Of a DNA stretch of 64,000 nt, positions 9,073-17,929 are shown piece after piece; position 1 is the first letter of the stretch; each line of letters opens with the position of its first letter. The notes beneath the pieces are model-generated. The model made no database searches and was not told the origin of the DNA. It saw nothing but the letters and a program-made list of their open reading frames with translations. The position numbers and the translations under genes were made by a program. Origin of the DNA: Mariniphaga sp041686935 (lineage in GTDB: Bacteria; Bacteroidota; Bacteroidia; Bacteroidales; Prolixibacteraceae); the NCBI GenBank assembly GCA_041686935.1, contig JAWLCW010000010.1, forward strand, positions 1-64,000, given 5' to 3'.

Positions 9073-9098
9073 TGTTTAACTACCGGATTTATTTCTGA
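9073..9098. repeat. 26-bp direct repeat, right copy
   Basis: Exact copy of 7685-7710. It supplies the C-terminal codons and TAA stop (9089-9091, minus strand) of the flotillin gene. Just upstream, read in the TonB receptor's frame, the sequence gives VYYFLLFNYRIYF and stop, a second receptor-like tail that is similar to but not identical with the real one (LGFFPLFNYRIYF). Confidence 0.85.
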
Positions 9099-10549
9099 TT
9101 TCGAAATTCCCCTGGATTTTCTTCCTTGTTTTTAACTGAAGAGACAACCTGTTGGGATTTACCTTCTTTTCCTTCCTTTTCGGGTTCTTCACCAGGAGTG
9201 CCTTTCAAATAATTTGGCAATTCCATTCCAGCCGATTTAAAAACGTCTTCGAGTGGTGGGATTGAACCAAACAAGCCTTGCATAAAATTGGCTGTTGATG
9301 TTTTTCCGTCTTTCCCGTTTCCGGTTTCCCAAACGGTAACTTTATCGATTTTGATGTTTTTAATGGCTTCTACCTGTGTTTTCACCAATTCAGGCAATTT
9401 GTCGGCAATCATCATCAAAACAGCTTTTTGCGCATCGTTTCCGGCAGCTTTTACCAATTGGTCGAAACCTTCGGCCTGCTTGCTTAAAATTTCAAAAATA
9501 CCCTTTCCTTCAGCGGCCATTTTCATAAAAATGGCATCCGCTTCACCTTTGGCAATCCGGCGGGTTTGTTCGGCAACTGCTTCGGCATCAATTTCAACTT
9601 TTTGTTTATCAATTTCTGCCGGAACAACAATGTTGGCAGTTTGGGTCGCTTTGTCGCGCTGTGCCCTCACTTCTTCAGCCAGTTTTTCTGCTGCATACGC
9701 TTCTTCAAGGGCGCGTGCATCGGTAACTTTTTCAGCGGCTACGGCACGGCGGTTTGCTTCAGCTTCCTTTTCGCGGCGGTCGGCATCCGAATTGGCAATG
9801 GTTACCTTGGCAACGTTCTCTCCTTCAACGGCAGTTGCATCGGCGCTGGCTACCTGCACACGTTGTTCGCGGTGTGCCATTGCCTGCCCGATTTCTCCAT
9901 CGCGGTTTTTCTCGGCCACACTTTTTTTGGCGTCGTTAATGGCTTTTGCAGCAGCTTCCTTTCCTAAAGCGTCAATATAACCCGACTCATCGTTAATGTC
10001 GGTTACGTTTACGTTAATGAGTTTTAAACCGATTTTTTTCAATTCGGCTTCCACATTTGAAGAAACGGCTGCAAGGAAAAGATCGCGATTGCTGTTAATT
10101 TCCTCAATTTCCATGGTAGCCACCACCAAACGTAACTGACCAAAAATAATGTCTTTTGCCAGGTTGCTTATTGCATCCTGCGAAAGTCCCAAAAGCCGTT
10201 CTGCGGCATTGTTCATTACACTTGGCTCGGTTGAAATACCTACTGTAAAACGCGAGGGTACATCAACCCGTATATTTTGTTTGCTTAACGCATTTGTAAG
10301 GTTGATTTCGATGGACAACGGTGTTAAATCAAGAAATGAATAGGAATGGATAATTGGCCAAATAAAAGCTGCACCACCATGGATGCACTTGGCAGAGCGG
10401 TTTTCACGATCGGCGCCTTTGCCAACTTTTCCATACACAACTAAAATTCGGTCGGAGGGGCAACGTTTGTACCGCCTCATCATTGCCACAATAATGATAA
10501 ACAGGAATAGTGCAATAATGCTAATCAGGATTACAAAATAGTCATTCAT
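9089..10549 (-). CDS. Flotillin-like SPFH protein (FloT/YuaG type)
   Basis: Membrane scaffold protein, 486 aa. One N-terminal membrane segment (about 4-24) is followed by an SPFH/band-7 domain (about 30-210) and a long Ala/Glu/Lys-rich coiled coil (about 210-340; repeated AEA and EKV patterns), then a variable, charged tail. This matches bacterial flotillins, which organise membrane microdomains. It is 21 bases downstream of an NfeD-like gene on the same strand, the standard yuaF-floT pairing. The extreme C-terminus (NQK, stop) is encoded by the 26-bp repeat shared with the TonB receptor end. Confidence 0.93.
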   Translation of the reverse strand: MNDYFVILISIIALFLFIIIVAMMRRYKRCPSDRILVVYGKVGKGADRENRSAKCIHGGAAFIWPIIHSYSFLDLTPLSIEINLTNALSKQNIRVDVPSRFTVGISTEPSVMNNAAERLLGLSQDAISNLAKDIIFGQLRLVVATMEIEEINSNRDLFLAAVSSNVEAELKKIGLKLINVNVTDINDESGYIDALGKEAAAKAINDAKKSVAEKNRDGEIGQAMAHREQRVQVASADATAVEGENVAKVTIANSDADRREKEAEANRRAVAAEKVTDARALEEAYAAEKLAEEVRAQRDKATQTANIVVPAEIDKQKVEIDAEAVAEQTRRIAKGEADAIFMKMAAEGKGIFEILSKQAEGFDQLVKAAGNDAQKAVLMMIADKLPELVKTQVEAIKNIKIDKVTVWETGNGKDGKTSTANFMQGLFGSIPPLEDVFKSAGMELPNYLKGTPGEEPEKEGKEGKSQQVVSSVKNKEENPGEFRNQK

Positions 10550-10570
10550 TTTAATATGTTTTTTGTATAA

Positions 10571-11167
10571 TTAAATTCCTTGTTTTTTAACGAGGAGAAT
10601 CTGGTCGTCGATAACATCAATCACTTGAATTATTGAGGATGTAGGGATAGTTTCCGGTTCGTCGGTAATGGCATCGAGCGTTCGGATTGAGCCTTGCACA
10701 TTTAACTGTACTTTGCCCATGCCGTTCCTTTTTGCAGGAATAACAAGATAAACTTCGCCTAATTTGCCAATGGCATTTTTCATTTTTAATGTGCCACTTT
10801 CGGCAAGTTTCGACATAAAATAGAACAGCGCGCCCATGGCAATCATCATCACTAACCCACAAATGGTTGCCAAAAGAATTACAAGCCATGAAGGAAGCCC
10901 CGCATTGATAAAGCCAACTCCCGACCAGCCAAAAACGGCAAAAAAAGCAACAATATTTTTTAGCGATAAAAATTGAAACGGAATGGTGTCGCCATCGGCA
11001 ATGTCGGCATCAACATCGGTGTCCACATCAACGTCGGCATCGCTTCCCAAAACGGTTAATACCAAAAGAACCAGGAAAATTACTGTTGCCGGGATGGTGA
11101 TTACCCAAAATACCTGTTCGAAGATTCCTACTTCGGACCAATTGGGGAGGATTGAGTTAATTAGCAT
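10571..11167 (-). CDS. NfeD-like (YuaF) membrane protein
   Basis: Partner of the flotillin gene, 198 aa. The first membrane segment (about 20-43) is followed by an Asp-rich acidic stretch (alternating D and V, about 46-60), two more membrane segments (about 70-115), and a C-terminal OB-fold domain (about 125-198) with the NfeD pattern of GKxGExxLVIPAKRNGMGKV. YuaF-type NfeD proteins co-occur with flotillins and affect membrane fluidity. It lies 109 bases after the last gene of the Alternative Complex III operon, on the same strand; I see no strong terminator between them. Confidence 0.85.
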   Translation of the reverse strand: MLINSILPNWSEVGIFEQVFWVITIPATVIFLVLLVLTVLGSDADVDVDTDVDADIADGDTIPFQFLSLKNIVAFFAVFGWSGVGFINAGLPSWLVILLATICGLVMMIAMGALFYFMSKLAESGTLKMKNAIGKLGEVYLVIPAKRNGMGKVQLNVQGSIRTLDAITDEPETIPTSSIIQVIDVIDDQILLVKKQGI

Positions 11168-11276
11168 TGGATAAGTGTTTTTATTTTGACATAAATTTAA
11201 CTTAATAAGTAATTACATCAAAACACTTATTACACGGGAATGCACTTTTTTTTTAAAAAATGCTGAAAAGTGTAAG

Positions 11277-11843
11277 TTACTCGTTTTCTTTTGCTTGCAA
11301 ATGCCGGATATAATTCACCAACTGCCACGTATCTTCCACCGAAACTTGCGGGCCGTGGGCGCCCATCACACCAAAACCGGCGCGAATGTTATGAAATAGT
11401 TGACCGTCAGTTTTTTGCATGGCACGTTCAGCCATGTAACTGGCAGGGGGAATCGGGTATTTCCCGCTGGTAAAAAGATAGCCTTGCCCGTTGCCATTGT
11501 CTCCGTGGCAAACCAGACAAAAGCGGTCGTACATCAGTTTGGCCCGGTCCATATCGAACGCATCTGCCAGCGGATTTTCCAGTGACGCAGCTTTCAGTTC
11601 ATCTTCGGGTGTTTTTACAAAGTTGTAGGCATGTTCATGAATAGCAACAGTTCCTTCAACCGGTCCCATCATGGTTTTTCCCTCCGGCAGATTCGGGTTT
11701 GCACTCCAGGTTTCATAAGCCTGAGATTTTTCCATATCGTTAAAGTAGCTCCATCCCGGCTCATTGCGGTTTTCGTCGCAGGCAGTCAGCAATGCAAAAA
11801 CTGCCAGTATTCCAATAAAGTGTTTTTTATCAAATATTTTCAT
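11277..11843 (-). CDS. actE: Alternative Complex III monoheme cytochrome c, ActE
   Basis: Lipid-anchored monoheme cytochrome c, 188 aa. ATG at 11843 gives a clear lipoprotein signal ending LLTAC near residue 20. A longer reading from 12035 would place a basic non-signal sequence in front and overlap actF by over 200 bases, so I reject it. One CLVCH heme motif is near residue 108, with a probable axial Met in the GVMGAHG region. It passes electrons from the complex to an oxidase or soluble carrier. Here it is the last gene of the operon, after actF, with a 14-base overlap. Confidence 0.9.
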   Translation of the reverse strand: MKIFDKKHFIGILAVFALLTACDENRNEPGWSYFNDMEKSQAYETWSANPNLPEGKTMMGPVEGTVAIHEHAYNFVKTPEDELKAASLENPLADAFDMDRAKLMYDRFCLVCHGDNGNGQGYLFTSGKYPIPPASYMAERAMQKTDGQLFHNIRAGFGVMGAHGPQVSVEDTWQLVNYIRHLQAKENE

Positions 11844-13023
11844 AGCTTGAACTTTCAATTGAGTACGGATGATTTTCAGGAACCGGTTTCGCTTTTTCAA
11901 AAGAAACAAAGAAAATAGCAAGAAAAGCAGCCAGGTAAAAAAATGGCAATCCGATTTCGAGGAACCCGATTTTGGCCGCTTCATACCCAACCGCCCCAGG
12001 CATAATAGCCAGGTATAAATCGAGATAGTGGCCAAGAAGTACTAGTAATGAAACTATGCCAAGGTACAATGGCTGCCTTTTCGATCCCCTTGTCATTAAA
12101 GCAAAGAACGGGAAAACAAAATTTACAATGAGATTGACGTAAAACAGGGTTTTGAAGTGGGTAAGCCGCTCAACATAGTAAATTGTTTCCTCGGGAATGT
12201 TGCTGTACCAGATGAGCAGATACTGGCTCAACCAGAGATAAGCCCAGAATATGCTAAATCCGAAAAGGTATTTTCCCAAATCGTGCAAATGTTCCGAATT
12301 CACATTGGGCAGAATATTGAAGTGCCTGAAAAAGATGGCTATTAAAATAATAACTGCCAGGGCGGCAACAAACATTCCTGAGAAAATATACCAGCCGTAA
12401 AGGGTGCTGAACCAGTGCCCGTCGATAGACATAAGCCAGTCCCAGGAAGCCGTGGAACTGCTTATGGCAAAAAACACGATAAACCATCCCGATGTGGCAC
12501 GAAGGCGGCTGAGGTATTTCTCATGCGGTTCGAAATCATTTTTCACTGAAATTTTCCGAAGATGTAAAGCAAAGAAACTCCAGAGTGCAAAGTAAATTAC
12601 AAAGCGGACCATCCAGAAAGGCAGATTCAGATATGGCGTTTTTTCCTGAAGTATGCGGTCGAGATGTTCGGTGTGTGTCCATTCGAAAATGTCTTTCAGG
12701 CCCGGAAAAGCAACTATAAAAAGTATAACTGCAAATGGGATGGTAATTCCCATCGACTCCAGTATTCGCTGAATATTGATTTGCCAGGATGATTCACCAA
12801 GTGTGTTTACAGCCCAGAAAAAAAGTGCTCCCAGCCCGAGGAACAGGAACATTAAGGCATTCATCCAAAGGTTTGCCCAGATTCGTGATGATGGCGCCTG
12901 CCCTATAAAAACAGCCCAAAGCAGAGCCACCAGGCCAATGCCTGCAGCAACCGCCAGCCAGGTTTTTAGTTTTTTATTGAAATTAAATGGAACAGATTCC
13001 GGTACGTTATGTTTTTCCATCAT
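11830..13023 (-). CDS. actF: Alternative Complex III integral membrane subunit ActF
   Basis: NrfD-related quinone-site membrane protein, 397 aa, annotated in the family as quinol:cytochrome c oxidoreductase quinone-binding subunit 2. About ten membrane segments are visible between residues 25 and 375, with conserved WDWLMSIDGHW and WLSQYLLIWY stretches typical of ActF. It overlaps actD by 4 bases upstream and actE by 14 downstream, so translation is coupled. Its N-terminus is cytoplasmic and short. Confidence 0.92.
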   Translation of the reverse strand: MMEKHNVPESVPFNFNKKLKTWLAVAAGIGLVALLWAVFIGQAPSSRIWANLWMNALMFLFLGLGALFFWAVNTLGESSWQINIQRILESMGITIPFAVILFIVAFPGLKDIFEWTHTEHLDRILQEKTPYLNLPFWMVRFVIYFALWSFFALHLRKISVKNDFEPHEKYLSRLRATSGWFIVFFAISSSTASWDWLMSIDGHWFSTLYGWYIFSGMFVAALAVIILIAIFFRHFNILPNVNSEHLHDLGKYLFGFSIFWAYLWLSQYLLIWYSNIPEETIYYVERLTHFKTLFYVNLIVNFVFPFFALMTRGSKRQPLYLGIVSLLVLLGHYLDLYLAIMPGAVGYEAAKIGFLEIGLPFFYLAAFLAIFFVSFEKAKPVPENHPYSIESSSYENI

Positions 13024-13547
13024 TTTTCTGCATTAACTTGTTTAACATCAAGTGCGCCGGTTGCCTCAAGAGCTTCGGCCAGTTCAATTTCAGACAACCG
13101 GTTGTTTTTTTCGGTAAGTATAATCTGGAAATGATCATCGGTTACATCTTCATCCAAAATATCAGGAATTGAACCCGGCCCAAGGTTTGACCGCACCAGG
13201 AAAGCAATTCCCATGGCAAATGCGGCAAAAAGCACAGTTATTTCAAAGGTTCCGGGAATAAAAGAGAGAATCGAAAAATAGGGTTTTCCGCCAAAATTAA
13301 GCGGCCAGCCTTCGGTAAAAACCCAGTACTGAAAATAGAACATGAGGAAAGCTCCTATGACACCTGCGATGAACGCCACTTTGGGCAAATGCGAACGAGG
13401 GTATTTTAATAAGGAGTCCAGACCGTGAACCGGAAACGGGGTTCGCACATCGGCAATTTGAATTCCTTTGTTTTGAAGCTCTTTAACTGCATCAAGCAAA
13501 TCGAGCTCATCGGTAAAATGTCCGTAAACAATTGTTCCCATAATCAA
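13020..13547 (-). CDS. actD: Alternative Complex III subunit ActD (DUF3341)
   Basis: Membrane subunit of the complex, 175 aa. It has a ferredoxin-like DUF3341 N-terminal part (about 5-50; VRTPFPVHGLD motif) and two membrane helices (about 58-80 and 98-122). It overlaps actC at its start and actF at its end by 4 bases each. No cofactor motifs are visible; its role in the family is structural. Confidence 0.92.
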   Translation of the reverse strand: MIMGTIVYGHFTDELDLLDAVKELQNKGIQIADVRTPFPVHGLDSLLKYPRSHLPKVAFIAGVIGAFLMFYFQYWVFTEGWPLNFGGKPYFSILSFIPGTFEITVLFAAFAMGIAFLVRSNLGPGSIPDILDEDVTDDHFQIILTEKNNRLSEIELAEALEATGALDVKQVNAEK

Positions 13548-14938
13548 TGTTTTTCTTCAGGTTGGTTTTTAACTGGTTTTCCGATAAATTTCCGGGCCGA
13601 TGAACGGGCTACCGATTTCACCTCTGCCATTGCAATAACAGGGAATACCCTGATAAAAAGAAAGAAGAGGGTAAAAAACAGCCCGAAAGATCCAAGGTAA
13701 ATGGCCACCTCAACCCATGTGGGTTTGTACATCGACCAGCTTGACGGCAAAAAATCCCGATGCAGCGAAGTGACAACAATAACAAAACGTTCGAACCACA
13801 TCCCGATATTGATGAAAATAGATAACACGAACGTAAACGCCAGATTACGGCGTAATTTTTTAATCCATAACAACTGGGGCGAAATCACGTTGCAGGTCAT
13901 CATTATCCAGTATGCCCATGCATAAGGTCCTAACGCCCGGTTCATAAATGCATACCGTTCGTATTCCACTCCGCTGTACCAGGCCATAAAAAGTTCGGTA
14001 ATGTATGCAATGCCTACTATGGAACCAGTGGCAATAATCACTTTGTTCATAGATTCCACATGGCTAACTGTTATATATTCCTGAAGGTTGAGCGCTTTCC
14101 TGGTTACAATCATCAACGTAAGCACCATGGCAAATCCTGAAAACACGGCACCGGAAACAAAGTATGGCGGAAATATCGTAGTGTGCCATCCGGGAATTAC
14201 CGATGTGGCAAAGTCGAAACTAACGATGGTATGAACCGAAAGTACGAGCGGGGCAGCCAGCCCGGCCAAAATAAGGCTCATGGATTCGTGCCTTTGCCAG
14301 TGACGCGCCGAGCCTTTCCAGCCAAAACTTAAAAAGTTATAGATTTTTTTCTTCCACAGCGTTTTCATTTTATCGCGAATCGTTCCCAGGTCGGGAATCA
14401 GACCCATATACCAGAAGAGCAGGGAAACAAGCAGGTAAGTTGAGATTGCAAAAACGTCCCACAATAACGGGGAGTTGAAGTTCACCCACAATTCACGGGT
14501 GTTGGGGTATGGTGCAATAAAGAATGCAAGCGGTAACCTTCCCATGTGAATGAGCGGGAAGATTCCGGCGCACATTACGGCGAAAATGGTCATGGCTTCG
14601 GCGGCCCGGTTGATGCTGGTCCGCCATTTTTGCCTGAACAAAAGCAGGATGGCAGAAATAAAAGTGCCAGCATGGCCAATTCCAATCCACCAAACCAGGT
14701 TGGTAATTCCCCATCCCCACCCAATAGTTCGGTTGACCCCCCAGGTACCGATACCAAACCAAACGGTGTAACCAATCATGGCGAAACCAACCAGCATGGC
14801 GATGGCCGATACGCCAAAACCCATATACCAGTATTTTCCAGGCCTGGCTTTTACGGGCGCTATCACATCGCTGGTTATGTCTTTATAGCTTTTTTCTCCG
14901 TTAATGAGCGGCTCTCTGGCCGGTGAAACATGCATCAT
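13544..14938 (-). CDS. actC: Alternative Complex III integral membrane subunit ActC (NrfD-like)
   Basis: NrfD/PsrC family quinol-oxidising membrane subunit, 464 aa, with ten predicted membrane segments. It includes the family stretches WWIGIGHAGTFISAIL (about 90-105) and SIVGIAYITELFMAWYSG (about 303). It sits 12 bases after actB and overlaps actD by 4. Together with ActF it anchors the complex and, with ActB and ActA, moves electrons from menaquinol towards cytochrome c. A second ATG three bases downstream is equally possible as the start. Confidence 0.93.
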   Translation of the reverse strand: MMHVSPAREPLINGEKSYKDITSDVIAPVKARPGKYWYMGFGVSAIAMLVGFAMIGYTVWFGIGTWGVNRTIGWGWGITNLVWWIGIGHAGTFISAILLLFRQKWRTSINRAAEAMTIFAVMCAGIFPLIHMGRLPLAFFIAPYPNTRELWVNFNSPLLWDVFAISTYLLVSLLFWYMGLIPDLGTIRDKMKTLWKKKIYNFLSFGWKGSARHWQRHESMSLILAGLAAPLVLSVHTIVSFDFATSVIPGWHTTIFPPYFVSGAVFSGFAMVLTLMIVTRKALNLQEYITVSHVESMNKVIIATGSIVGIAYITELFMAWYSGVEYERYAFMNRALGPYAWAYWIMMTCNVISPQLLWIKKLRRNLAFTFVLSIFINIGMWFERFVIVVTSLHRDFLPSSWSMYKPTWVEVAIYLGSFGLFFTLFFLFIRVFPVIAMAEVKSVARSSARKFIGKPVKNQPEEKH

Positions 14939-14950
14939 ATCTGGTCAGTT

Positions 14951-17887
14951 TTAGCTTTTATTTCTGATTTTTGTCAAATATCCAACACTTGGCAGCGTAT
15001 GCAATTCTTCCAGCAAATGATAATTTCTCGGGTCTTTCATCATTTTCGAAACCTTGCTGTTGGGGTCGTTAAGATCGCCGAAAACGATAGCATCGGCCGG
15101 ACATGCCTGCTGACAAGCCGGTTGCAGTTCTCCATCCTGGAGTTGCCTGCCTTCACTTTTGGCTGTTAGTTTTTTCTCCTGAATGCGCTGCACACAGAAA
15201 GAACATTTTTCTATTACACCTTTTGAACGTACTGTGACATCCGGATTATGTCGCATCCGGGCCAAATCTACGGTTATGTTTGCCGGGTCGAACCGGTTTT
15301 TTGGAATGGCATCTGCTCCGGTATAATCGTACCAGTTAAACCGGCGTACTTTATAGGGGCAGTTGTTGTTACAATAGCGTGTGCCGATACATCTGTTGTA
15401 AGCCATTTGGTTCAAACCTTCGCTGGAATGGTTGGTAGCGGCAACCGGACAAACATTTTCGCACGGTGCATTGTCGCAGTGCTGGCACATTACCGGTTGC
15501 CTCACCACTTCGGGGTTATCCTCACTTCCGTTGTAATACCGGTCAATTCGTATCCAGTGCATTTCATGGTGGCGGGCTGCTTCTTTTTTACCAACTACCG
15601 GTATATTGTTTTCGGTGTTACAGGCTAAAACACAGGCACTGCACCCAATGCACTTATTCAGATCGATAGCCATTCCCCATTTGTGACCCTTGTACTCATA
15701 TTTCTGATATAAGGTAGTGTGGTGGTGTTTGATTTCTTCGTGCAGTTCATTTCCTGAAGATGGATTTTCTTTCCATTTATCGTAGGTCGATTCACGCACT
15801 ATGGGACGACCTTCCATCGACTGGTGTCCCTGAATCAGAGCCAGTTGCTCAGATTTACCTGTTTTTTCAATATCAAATCCCGAAATTGCAAAGCGCCTTG
15901 TTCCGTTTTCAATTTTTGCCAGCGGATAGGCATTTACTCCTGTTATAATTTCTTCCGGAACTCCGGAAACTCTGCCGTAACCCAGGGCAATACCAATTGT
16001 TTTTTCGGCTTGGCCAGGTTGTATGAAAGCCGGAATGGTCAAATTTCCGATTTGGATAACATCACCATTTTTTATTTTCATTTGCCGGGCAACCGCAGGA
16101 GCAACAGATGCGTAATTCCCCCAGGCTATCCTGGTAACCGGGTCGGGGCATTCCTGAAGCCACGGGTTCAACGGACCGTGACCGGTTCCCGCATTTATGT
16201 TTTCAACCAACTCAATGGTAAAACCGTTTGCGGGCTTTTCAGCCGCAACGTTTGAAAGCGAAATTTCAACTTCGGTTGCGTTAAAGCCGGTTGAGCCGGT
16301 GGGTACTTCAGTAACCAGTTCACCGGTTTTCAAAACATCAACCCAAAAACGATCGGGATTGGTCAATTCATTTTGAAGTGAAAAATAACCGGAGGTCCAG
16401 TGATCTTTAATATAATCACGCCAACCAATATCGTTTTCCAGCCAAGCAAGAAGCGTTTCCTGAGCCTGGCGCGAATCGAACAGTTTATGTAAAGTGGGTT
16501 GCAAAACCGAATAAATTCCTTTCTTGTATTCGGCATCGTCCCAACATTCGAGGTACCCGGGTGACGGCAGAATATACTGGCACAACTCATCGGTTTCGTC
16601 GGGCAGGGAACTGATTGTTACCGAAAGCGGGGCTTTTTGAATGGCTGCTTTAATTTTTTCCGATTCGGGATGGTTGTAAACCGGATTCACATCCCAAACA
16701 ATTACTGCACCAGGATTGGCATTCGTCAGTGTTTCAACCCATTTTTCGCTGCCCTGATAATGATTGTATGTGCGTTCAAAACGAACAGTATTTCCAATGT
16801 TTCCAAGCATCTGGTTGATGCCGTTCACCACCGTCTGGTAGTCGGAATTATTGTCACCGCAAACCACAAGCGAATTGCCTTTATTTGCGGAAAGCTCGGC
16901 AAGTATGTTGTCCAGTTCACGGGTAATTTCCTGTGGAGGGGCTGGCACTTCTACGGGTGTAATTCCATTTTCCAATGCCAGTTTATTATAAATATAGGTG
17001 AGCACTTTTCCGTAATCAGCCCTTTCAGTCCGAATCCGAACATCGGCATTGGTGCCTGTAAGCGACATTCCTGCCTCAATTTGCCAGTGTTTGTTCAGTT
17101 TCGGACTTTCTTTAAACAAATCGCGGCGCCTCGCATATTGTGTAGTAAATTCTACGGGAGACAACCATGTTCCCAGAAAATCACATCCGACCGAAACAAT
17201 ACAATCGGCTTTTTCAAAATGATATTCAGGAATGGCATTGGTGCCGAAAACACGATTGTTGGCCTCGCGGGTTCCATCCATGGGAATGGCGTCGTACTGG
17301 TGCCATTCAGCATTAAATGTTTGAGCAAACTCGTTTATCAGTTTTTTTGTTGAAGGACTGATTATGGTCGGAGTAATCAATAAAACAGGTTGTCCATCAT
17401 CAGCCAGTTGCCGGAGTTGGGTTTTAATCTCGCTATCAGCGGTTTCCCAGTCAATGGGTGCGCCGTTTTTTTGCGGATTTTGAAAACGGTTTACATTATA
17501 GACATCCAAAACCGAAGCCTGCACGCGCCCGCTGGTTCCGTTTGGTGTAATAACTGATTTCGGGTTGGGTTCCAGTTTAATGGGCCTGTTGTCGCGTACT
17601 TTTACCAGAACATTGCAAAATTCGTTTTGGTTAAAATAAGATGATGCGTAATAGGCTGCTTTTCCGGGTGTAATTTCTTCGGGCTTAATAAAGTAAGGAA
17701 TAGCTTTTTCAACCGGCCTTTTACATGATGCAATAAGGGCAGCCGAGGCCGTGCCAAGCCCAAGTATTTTTAAAAAATTTCTTCGGGATGTGGGACTGGC
17801 TGATTCCTCAGATTCATGCTGCGATCTCACATCTTTAATTGGCTCAAATTCTTCAAGAATATGCCAGTATTTTTTTTCTTCGCTCAT
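14951..17887 (-). CDS. actB: Alternative Complex III iron-sulfur subunit ActB
   Basis: Periplasmic iron-sulfur subunit, 978 aa. It has a Tat signal (SRRNFLK near 34-40), a large molybdopterin-oxidoreductase-like domain (about 60-700) that in this family carries no molybdenum cofactor, and a C-terminal ferredoxin-like domain. Cys clusters in order are CIGCSACVLAC, CQHCDNAPCENVC, CIGTRYCNNNC and CSFC with CQQAC, ligating up to four clusters (one is [3Fe-4S] in characterised complexes). It lies between actA (42-base gap) and actC. The length and fusion are as known for Bacteroidota ActB. Confidence 0.95.
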   Translation of the reverse strand: MSEEKKYWHILEEFEPIKDVRSQHESEESASPTSRRNFLKILGLGTASAALIASCKRPVEKAIPYFIKPEEITPGKAAYYASSYFNQNEFCNVLVKVRDNRPIKLEPNPKSVITPNGTSGRVQASVLDVYNVNRFQNPQKNGAPIDWETADSEIKTQLRQLADDGQPVLLITPTIISPSTKKLINEFAQTFNAEWHQYDAIPMDGTREANNRVFGTNAIPEYHFEKADCIVSVGCDFLGTWLSPVEFTTQYARRRDLFKESPKLNKHWQIEAGMSLTGTNADVRIRTERADYGKVLTYIYNKLALENGITPVEVPAPPQEITRELDNILAELSANKGNSLVVCGDNNSDYQTVVNGINQMLGNIGNTVRFERTYNHYQGSEKWVETLTNANPGAVIVWDVNPVYNHPESEKIKAAIQKAPLSVTISSLPDETDELCQYILPSPGYLECWDDAEYKKGIYSVLQPTLHKLFDSRQAQETLLAWLENDIGWRDYIKDHWTSGYFSLQNELTNPDRFWVDVLKTGELVTEVPTGSTGFNATEVEISLSNVAAEKPANGFTIELVENINAGTGHGPLNPWLQECPDPVTRIAWGNYASVAPAVARQMKIKNGDVIQIGNLTIPAFIQPGQAEKTIGIALGYGRVSGVPEEIITGVNAYPLAKIENGTRRFAISGFDIEKTGKSEQLALIQGHQSMEGRPIVRESTYDKWKENPSSGNELHEEIKHHHTTLYQKYEYKGHKWGMAIDLNKCIGCSACVLACNTENNIPVVGKKEAARHHEMHWIRIDRYYNGSEDNPEVVRQPVMCQHCDNAPCENVCPVAATNHSSEGLNQMAYNRCIGTRYCNNNCPYKVRRFNWYDYTGADAIPKNRFDPANITVDLARMRHNPDVTVRSKGVIEKCSFCVQRIQEKKLTAKSEGRQLQDGELQPACQQACPADAIVFGDLNDPNSKVSKMMKDPRNYHLLEELHTLPSVGYLTKIRNKS

Positions 17888-17929
17888 CAGGTAGTATTTT
17901 GAAAAGAGACAGAATTAACTCATTTTAAA

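Noticed and set aside
9288..9980. Long plus-strand frame inside the flotillin gene
   Set aside because: It is antisense to the Ala/Glu/Lys-rich coiled-coil of flotillin, whose codon bias opens the opposite frame. The Ser/Ala-rich product matches nothing and lacks a plausible start context.
11844..12035. Longer N-terminus for the ActE cytochrome
   Set aside because: It overlaps actF by over 200 bases, gives a basic non-signal sequence and hides the clear lipoprotein signal beginning at 11843.
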